From the NCBI RefSeq assembly GCF_000966195.1, contig NZ_LAHL01000067.1, positions 1-39,225 on the forward strand: DNA of 39,225 nucleotides, written 5' to 3'. A program made the translations under genes and the position numbers. Under the pieces are notes generated by a model. It did not search any database and was not told the origin of the DNA. It saw only the letters and a program-made list of their open reading frames with translations. Of this stretch, positions 34,223-39,225 are shown piece by piece (position 1 is the stretch's first letter; every line of letters starts with the position of its first letter). The stretch comes from Domibacillus robiginosus. GTDB lineage: Bacteria > Bacillota > Bacilli > Bacillales > Domibacillaceae.

Positions 34223-34520
34223 ATAACAATGTAAATATCGATATTTATATAAAAATATAATATATATTGGAGTGAAGGTAAGTATTGATTCAGTAAAAAA
34301 TTTATTATGTTAAATAATTACAATTATACTTTAACTTTAAAATTCCTACTCACTTAAATTCGGGAGCCATATTATTCTTAATACTTTAACTAAATTTTAT
34401 TTTATTACGCTTATTATATAGAAGAAACTCGTCAATGTAGGTCCGCACATCAAAAACAATATCTTTACTGCATAGGTTATAATCATACTGCTGACTCTGA
34501 TATCCGCCGGTACATAATTA

Positions 34521-34549
34521 AAAATGACACATCAATGAAGTCATTTTTA
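34521..34549. terminator. terminator-like hairpin
   Basis: AAAAATGAC and GTCATTTTT form a perfect 9-bp stem with an 11-nt loop; the ends are A/T runs that would work in either direction. No gene ends nearby. Confidence 0.4.
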
Positions 34550-34669
34550 TTAAAATAAAATAGAGAATAGCATTTGTATCCGCTTTAAAACTTTAAGGCG
34601 TAGAAACTTTTAAAAAGAGAAAGGGAAAAGAAGGAAATGAATTAAAACAAACGTTCACTCCTTTCATTA

Positions 34670-34749
34670 GTATATATGTATACTCATATACAGATATACA
34701 AATATACTTGTATACAAATTTATATGTATATGAGTATATTTGTATATTT
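34670..34749. repeat. octad array 3 (10 units of RTATAYNN)
   Basis: Ten units start every 8 bp from 34670 to 34742. Nine hexamers match RTATAY; the exception is ATTTAT at 34718. Confidence 0.92.
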
Positions 34750-34810
34750 GCTTTATTCCTGCTGAGAATAATCTCAACTATAATGCTACTATTTTCTTCT
34801 ATTTGATGTC

Positions 34811-34829
34811 CATGTTAGTACTAATATTA
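34811..34829 (+). repeat. 19-bp direct repeat, copy B
   Basis: Exact second copy of the 34204-34222 sequence, 607 bp away on the same strand and 62 bp after octad array 3. Here it is extended by GTA, giving a longer symmetrical TTAGTACTAATATTAGTA. Confidence 0.7.
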
Positions 34830-35355
34830 GTATCAAAAACAACTCTAAAAGAAAGAATTCTACTTTGATTCATCTTCTGAAAGCAACTCACATTATACAA
34901 TTTAAATATACTTTTTCTTCAAAAGCTGATTTATTTGATTGTTTACTAAATGAAAGTAAATTTTTTTGTTTTGGAATGTAACATTTTATTTCCCTAAAAA
35001 TGTATATTGCAGAAGATTGTAATAATTGATTATCAAGTTCTGTCATTCAATTGAAAGTAAAATACAAAGTAACTGATCAAGGGACTGCTGTATTTTCTTT
35101 AATAACTTTTGTCAAACATTTTTCTTTACACTTGGATACTCAACTACCATTTTCGGTATAACTTTAAAAAGAATCCGGTTAGTCGATTGATACATAGATT
35201 TGCATTCGGATAAATCCATTAAATTCACTCTCAACCCTAAAAAGCGTGTATAAGAATGTGCAAGAACATGTATAACTTGCCAGGAGAGAATATATGGATC
35301 GAAGAATAGCAACATAAGATGGATATGAATCAATCGATTAAAAGCTGGTATTTAA

Positions 35356-35801
35356 GTGTTGCCCTACAAAAAGCTGTGTGAAGTTTCTACAGACATAAAT
35401 ATCTTTTGTCCAAGGCCCGGAGCAGGACTGCTTATTGAAATGCAATGGTTTCCAGCAGGCTCATTTACAGGAAATATTTACATTTTTCCTGTAATTCAAA
35501 AATAAAAATGTTATGTAATGTGCAGCCTGGCTGAGGGAAGATAGGGGAGTTGGTGCTACGTCACAGTTTGATAACCCAAGTGATCGCCCAATTGAGGAAA
35601 TAAAGGATTAAAATCATTCATCATGCTGGATATTCCTGAACAAAGCAATTGATTTATTTTGGTGTTTCGCTTGCCTGGAAAGGAAGAATCGGGGCAAATG
35701 GATTTTGTTTAGCGGAAGTAGAAAAGAAAAGTGCTGCAGTCAATCTGTTAGCCGCCAGGAAGCTTCCTGTGCAGTCAGGAAACTTGAATTTTAGCAAATA
35801 A
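35356..35801 (+). pseudogene. decayed coding region of unknown identity
   Basis: Three protein-like open stretches follow each other in all three frames. They are 35356-35505 (GTG start, with FCPRPGAGLLIEMQWFPAGS), 35519-35611 (LREDRGVGATSQFDNPSDRP) and 35640-35801 (IYFGVSLAWKGRIGANGFCL and then AEVEKKSAAVNLLAARKLPV). They are richer in G and C than the flanks and end about 110 nt before a good rightward terminator, as expected of an old gene with frameshifts. I cannot name the family, and the three pieces might not belong together. Confidence 0.35.
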
Positions 35802-35914
35802 TGAACCTTCTTACTTTTTGATTGTTATAGCAGAACCCTGTTTTAGACGTTCACCCATCCAATAGGAGGTACCTGGGTAACCTTTCATTCAAAACAAAGT
35901 CAGATTAACATAAT

Positions 35915-35956
35915 GAATCTGTTCTCATTTTTTCTATTTAAAACAGATTCTTTTTT
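35915..35956 (+). terminator. rightward Rho-independent terminator
   Basis: GAATCTGTT pairs perfectly with AACAGATTC (loop 18 nt) and is followed by six T residues. No intact gene precedes it, which supports a former rightward gene at 35356-35801. Confidence 0.7.
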
Positions 35957-36222
35957 ATATCCCATGCGAGACGGCTCTGTGTAACAAGTTTGATTGGGCC
36001 TTATTTTCAAGCTTAGGAAAAAGACAACGTAAACTTCCAATCATTATGACGATTAAATGCTTTTAAGGGGAAAAGGTACAATTCTTATGCTTAAGGGTTT
36101 ACTCGTTCATAAAATACAGCTATAACTGAAGGAAAACATTTACATTCATTCAAAACTTCCTCATGGCTGAAATTATTGTTTAATCCCATACAAACACTTA
36201 TAGTAGGGGATTCAGACTTCAA

Positions 36223-36302
36223 ATATACTTGTAAATTTGTATATGTGTAGATCAGTATACACGTATACACGAATACAAAAATACATGTATATTTGTATTC
36301 CC
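36223..36302. repeat. octad array 4 (10 degenerate units)
   Basis: Ten units start every 8 bp from 36223 to 36295. Five hexamers match RTATAY exactly; the others (GTAAAT, GTAGAT, GAATAC, AAATAC, GTATTC) differ by one base, so the spacing is kept although the sequence is more worn. Confidence 0.85.
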
Positions 36303-36419
36303 CTTAATTAACCATAAAAATGTTCCAGCTTTTTGTTAACTGTGCAAGCAAGTAGTCCAGAACCTTGTTTCTCTTAAACAGGCTATAATATCTAACTATT
36401 GGTTCTCTCTCTTTTTGCT

Positions 36420-36557
36420 TTAGTGCCACCCTCCCTTACGTTTACATTCTTCCTCGGTCGTAAAAAGGGCACTGAGTTCAACAAAATATATCTTGATCCT
36501 TAAAATTGCCCGTGCTTGGTAAAGCAACAGTCCGTCCTCATTATATAAGAGCTCATC
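36420..36557 (-). other. protein-like open frame, possible remnant
   Basis: The minus strand is open for 46 codons between TGA (36558-36560) and TAA (36420). It reads DELLYNEDGLLLYQARAILR, then IKIYFVELSALFTTEEECKR and KGGWH. The composition looks coding, but there is no start codon in frame; an ATG with AGGAAG upstream sits in another frame just before it. It may be a frameshifted small gene or a chance frame. Confidence 0.3.
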
Positions 36558-36790
36558 TCATCTTCCTTTTTAATCATGCAGCTTATATTTAAAAGGGAGG
36601 AGGGCACCTGCCTGCTAAAAAAGCCAGCAGTGCATGATCCTATCCGCTTTAATTATTACTAGTTAAGCTGTTTTTTGGCAAATGATAAACACCATATCAA
36701 AGAAGCTAGTCGAGTAATTTTTTCATTCTACCTTCTGACAGATCCATTGTTTTAGGGCAGAGAGCTACGTTTTTTCCTGCTCTTGTTCAT

Positions 36791-36846
36791 GTATATTAGT
36801 ATACAAATATACAAGTATACTTATATATTTGTATATCTGTATATAA
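36791..36846. repeat. octad array 5 (7 perfect units)
   Basis: Seven units start every 8 bp from 36791 to 36839, and all seven hexamers match RTATAY. It is the cleanest array. Confidence 0.92.
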
Positions 36847-37154
36847 TTCATTAGTCAAAGTGTTGTTTAGACTTTTTAGGCTTTCCTCTCTTCAACAATA
36901 CTCAAGTTTATGTAAAACTCTTTCTATATCTAAGAGAAAAATATAACTGGTGCAGGAAAATGCCCAGAAATTTATAAGAATTTTTTGCATTCCTGCCTAA
37001 CAATGACTCTTTAAGTTAGAGAAGTATACCTTAATGAATTTTAAATGTATATAAGTCTTTTTAAACTAGTCAGTTCTAAGCTTGTCGATCGTTTTCCTGG
37101 TTGCACATTTCTATTCACGATGAAAGAGAGCAGAAAAAGAGATTACAATGTGAT

Positions 37155-37218
37155 GTATATTCGTATGTCCATATACATATATATTTGTATATCCATCTAT
37201 GCGTATACTTATTTACAC
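37155..37218. repeat. octad array 6 (8 units)
   Basis: Eight units start every 8 bp from 37155 to 37211. Five match RTATAY; GTATGT, ATCTAT and ATTTAC differ by one base. Confidence 0.87.
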
Positions 37219-37349
37219 TGCTAAAACAATCCAAGGATGCCTAAATAGGTTTATATGTACGCAAGTGAATCATAAGGGAAGCCTTTAAATAAAACAATTT
37301 GTCTGGTCTTCCAGCCTTATTAAAAAACAATGTTTACACAAACTTATAA

Positions 37350-37397
37350 GTATATATGTAGATGTGTATATATGTATATAAATATACTTGTATATTT
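37350..37397. repeat. octad array 7 (6 units)
   Basis: Six units start every 8 bp from 37350 to 37390. Five match RTATAY and one is GTAGAT. Confidence 0.87.
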
Positions 37398-37829
37398 AAT
37401 GCTCCGTCATCAAGTCTGGTAAAAGTATGTTAACTGCTTCTCATCACTATAAAAAGAATGAACATTGGTTTACGGTTAAATATAGTGAAATCAAAACTCT
37501 GAGGCAAAATAACCTAAGGCCGGAGATCCTACTTGCTGATCTATATTTGAACTCAAACCAGGTAGTTGTTTGCTTGAAATTTATTTCTCTCAAAAAGTAA
37601 TGTTATTTCGCTAACCTGACTTCTTATAAAAGTTGATCTATTCATTCAGCGAAATACTTGTTAATGTCTGTCTAAAGAGGCGCAGTATGACCTTCCTTCA
37701 TTTATCTGGTCATCCTAACATCATTTCGATTTTAAAAGATAGGAACCTCCATTCGTTTAAAAAGCTCATTAGGTCGTATATTGTCATAATACAGAAGGGG
37801 ATTATTATTCATTTCCTTATTTAAAATGC

Positions 37830-37901
37830 ATATACAAGTAGATATATATATGAGTAAATATGTATTTTTGTATATGAATATATTTGTAGATATGTATATT
37901 T
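37830..37901. repeat. octad array 8 (9 units), upstream of parA2
   Basis: Nine units start every 8 bp from 37830 to 37894, five of them exact and the rest one base off (GTAGAT twice, GTAAAT, GTATTT). It lies 134 bp before the parA2 start, where an operator for autoregulation would be expected. A short related motif, CTACATGTATATTGTAG, follows at about 37996-38012, directly before the parA2 ribosome binding site. Confidence 0.85.
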
Positions 37902-38034
37902 GAATTTCTTACAGCTTCTTTATGCATAAAAAACTCAATTACAACAAGACGTAGCAGTAAAAAAGTGATATGATGATTCTAAATATAACAAATGTCTACA
38001 TGTATATTGTAGATAGAAAAGGGAGAGTGCTACA

Positions 38035-38862
38035 ATGTCGAAACCATGTACTGTCGTTACATTTGGAAATTTTAAAGGTGGAACGGGTAAAACAACAAAC
38101 AGCACAATGATTGCTTATACACTATCAAACATGGGATATAAAGTTCTACTAAGTGATCAGGATCCTCAGGCGAATGCAACAAGTCTTTATTTGCGTACAA
38201 AAGCGCTCATATCGGATGAAATTGTTTCTTTTGACCGAACTCTTATGACGGCTATCCAGGCAGAAGATTTATCCAGCATCGTGACAGAAGTAAAAGATAA
38301 TTTATATTTGCTGCCAAGCTTCAGTGACTTTGCTCTTTATCCAAAGTTTTTAGAAAAGAAGTTTCCAAATAATTTAGACCGCGTCCAATACTTTTCTACA
38401 CTATTAGAACCCTTAAAGAAAGATTTTGATTTTATCTTTATTGATGTACCACCAACGATTTCTGATATTACGGATTCGGCCCTTTATGCTTCCGACTTTG
38501 TAGTAGTTGTTCTTCAAACCCAGGAGCGCAGTTTACAGGGTGCTGAAATGTTTACAAAATATCTTCAATCGTTGATTGATGATTATGATGCACATATGGA
38601 TATTCTGGGGATCCTGCCTGTTTTATTAAAAAATGGGGCACCTGTTGATATTGCTACACTTGAAAATGCAAAAGAGATTTTTGGCGAGCACAATATCTTT
38701 GAAACACTTGTGAAAAATATGGAACGCTTGAAACGCTATGATATTACTGGAATCTCCGATGAAGACATGCACGATAGAAAAGTCATGAAAAGCTATCGCG
38801 AAGTAACAGAAGAATTTATTAAGCGCTGGGAACAAGAAGTAGGAGTGACTAACAATGTCTGA
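38035..38862 (+). CDS. parA: ParA-family partition ATPase, module 2 (RepB/PrgP-like)
   Basis: This 275-residue ParA ATPase has deviant Walker A FKGGTGKTT (Lys14, Lys19), Walker A' VLLSDQDPQAN (Asp41, Asp43) and Walker B FIFIDVPPT (Asp137). The opening TFGNFKGGTGKTTNSTMIAY is typical of ParA proteins on Gram-positive plasmids; the pAD1 RepB and pCF10 PrgP proteins are the closest concept I can name, from memory and not from alignment. There is no N-terminal DNA-binding domain. AAAAGGGAG lies upstream of the ATG. It is followed by an overlapping small RHH gene. It differs strongly from ParA1, so the two modules were acquired separately rather than duplicated here. Confidence 0.93.
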   Translation: MSKPCTVVTFGNFKGGTGKTTNSTMIAYTLSNMGYKVLLSDQDPQANATSLYLRTKALISDEIVSFDRTLMTAIQAEDLSSIVTEVKDNLYLLPSFSDFALYPKFLEKKFPNNLDRVQYFSTLLEPLKKDFDFIFIDVPPTISDITDSALYASDFVVVVLQTQERSLQGAEMFTKYLQSLIDDYDAHMDILGILPVLLKNGAPVDIATLENAKEIFGEHNIFETLVKNMERLKRYDITGISDEDMHDRKVMKSYREVTEEFIKRWEQEVGVTNNV

Positions 38863-39214
38863 TTTGTTAAAGAAAAAACCCAATAAGCTTTTAAATAGAG
38901 GCAAGCAGATTACGCCAAACACAACTTTTTCTCTTGATAATGACAACTTCGAAAAACCTAAACTTGCGACCGAAACAAAGCAGCTAGAAAAGAAAGAAAC
39001 GCAAACAAAAAGAGTGCAGCCGGGTACGACAACTGTTCGGGTTAGTACGACAACAAAAGAAAAACTGAATGGCCTGGTTACATTAGGAATTGCAGAAAGC
39101 GTCGACAGCCTATTAGAAATCTTAGTGGAAGAATACCAGTCGAATTACCTGACTAAAGAACAAAAGAAACAGTATTCTTTAATACTCGACATCTATGCCA
39201 GCCGAAAAAAATAA
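38855..39214 (+). CDS. ribbon-helix-helix centromere-binding protein (RepC/PrgO-like), module 2
   Basis: The 119-residue protein starts with a basic, disordered tail (MSDLLKKKPNKLLNRGKQ, 1-18) and a polar linker. A probable ribbon-helix-helix domain follows (about 58-95: strand TTTVRVS, helix TTKEKLNGLVTLG, helix SVDSLLEILVEEYQSNY) and then a C-terminal helix (100-115). The ATG overlaps the parA2 stop by 8 nt, so the two are coupled. It probably binds the octad arrays, the nearest being upstream of parA2. The window ends 11 nt after its stop. Confidence 0.8.
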   Translation: MSDLLKKKPNKLLNRGKQITPNTTFSLDNDNFEKPKLATETKQLEKKETQTKRVQPGTTTVRVSTTTKEKLNGLVTLGIAESVDSLLEILVEEYQSNYLTKEQKKQYSLILDIYASRKK

Positions 39215-39225
39215 AAAGATACCCC

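Larger units (their letters stand above)
33844..38034. other. 4.2-kb AT-rich region with octad arrays between two divergent par modules
   Basis: No intact gene with a convincing ribosome binding site and protein-like sequence was found. The region holds six octad arrays (34670, 36223, 36791, 37155, 37350 and 37830), a 19-bp direct repeat, two terminator-like hairpins and at least one decayed coding stretch. The open frames at 35112-35333 (minus) and 37633-37824 (plus) look like chance. The pattern suggests a centromere or replication-maintenance region. No replication initiator, DnaA-box cluster or other known origin element was recognised. Confidence 0.7.

Noticed and set aside
35112-35333. 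Minus-strand open frame of 73 codons
   Set aside because: No ribosome binding site, odd composition and no recognisable family; probably chance in AT-rich DNA.
37633-37824. Plus-strand open frame of 63 codons
   Set aside because: Weak start context and low-complexity Ile/Lys-rich sequence; it runs up to an octad array; not supported as a gene.
32649-37901. CRISPR array
   Set aside because: The repeats are 8 bp with 2 variable bases and no 30-nt spacers; no cas genes are present.
32649-37901. Plain AT microsatellite
   Set aside because: The phase is fixed at 8 bp, the two spacer bases vary while the hexamer core is kept, and the arrays cluster near parA-rhh genes; a TA slippage tract would not show this.
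33844-38034. Replication origin with DnaA boxes
   Set aside because: I did not find a cluster of TTATCCACA-like boxes or an initiator gene; the idea is left open only as an inference.

Overview
The window comes from a Gram-positive, endospore-forming member of the Bacillaceae. It carries an alpha/beta-type SASP gene, a four-gene nutrient germinant receptor operon, AGGAGG-type ribosome binding sites, several TTG and GTG starts, lipoprotein-type binding proteins and a seven-gene Mrp antiporter operon. The species cannot be named from the sequence alone. Two ParA/ribbon-helix-helix (RHH) partition modules and repeat arrays at the right end suggest a large plasmid or chromid, or a plasmid-derived region of a chromosome; this is inference.

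Layout. 1-340: a leftward tRNA cluster (Met, Ala and a chimeric tRNA-like gene) with its own promoter. 612-806: SASP gene. 1509-2291: TerC-family membrane protein. 2525-6717: Fur-box-controlled iron-siderophore ABC transporter (binding lipoprotein, two permeases, ATPase). 6914-8377: an unknown protein, a degenerate orphan 5S rRNA gene and a DUF1292 protein. 8521-12760: germinant receptor operon in the order A-C-B-D, read leftward. 13426-14841: alanine/glycine:cation symporter. 14933-16588: YwrD-like gamma-glutamyltransferase. 16824-17146: a MITE-like element with structured inverted ends. 17541-18080: a catalytic-domain-only tyrosine recombinase. 18163-18846: UspA/KdpD-type stress protein. 19080-24854: mrpABCDEFG. 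25054-26781: chemoreceptor. 27032-29552: modB-modA with a divergent YvgK-like regulator. 29849-30535: NlpC/P60 cell-wall hydrolase. 30973-32415: orphan MBOAT acyltransferase.

32649-39214 is the most unusual part. Two different ParA ATPase genes, each overlapped at its 3' end by a small RHH protein gene, point away from each other across about 4.2 kb with no convincing intact gene. Seven AT-rich arrays lie in or beside this region (32649-37901) and an eighth lies at 24985-25048, just after the chemoreceptor stop codon. All eight are built of strictly 8-bp-spaced units whose first six bases follow RTATAY and whose last two vary. I count 67 units, 51 of them exact. This looks like a dispersed centromere of RHH operator arrays. 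It is comparable in concept to the 7-bp heptads bound by omega of pSM19035 and the 8-bp iterons linked to RepB/RepC of pAD1, but the unit differs from both.

Functionally, the left three quarters is an accessory set for ion and metal homeostasis (Fe, Mo, Na+/H+, probably Mn), sporulation and germination, and wall remodelling. The right end would supply replicon stability. No replication initiator gene was found.
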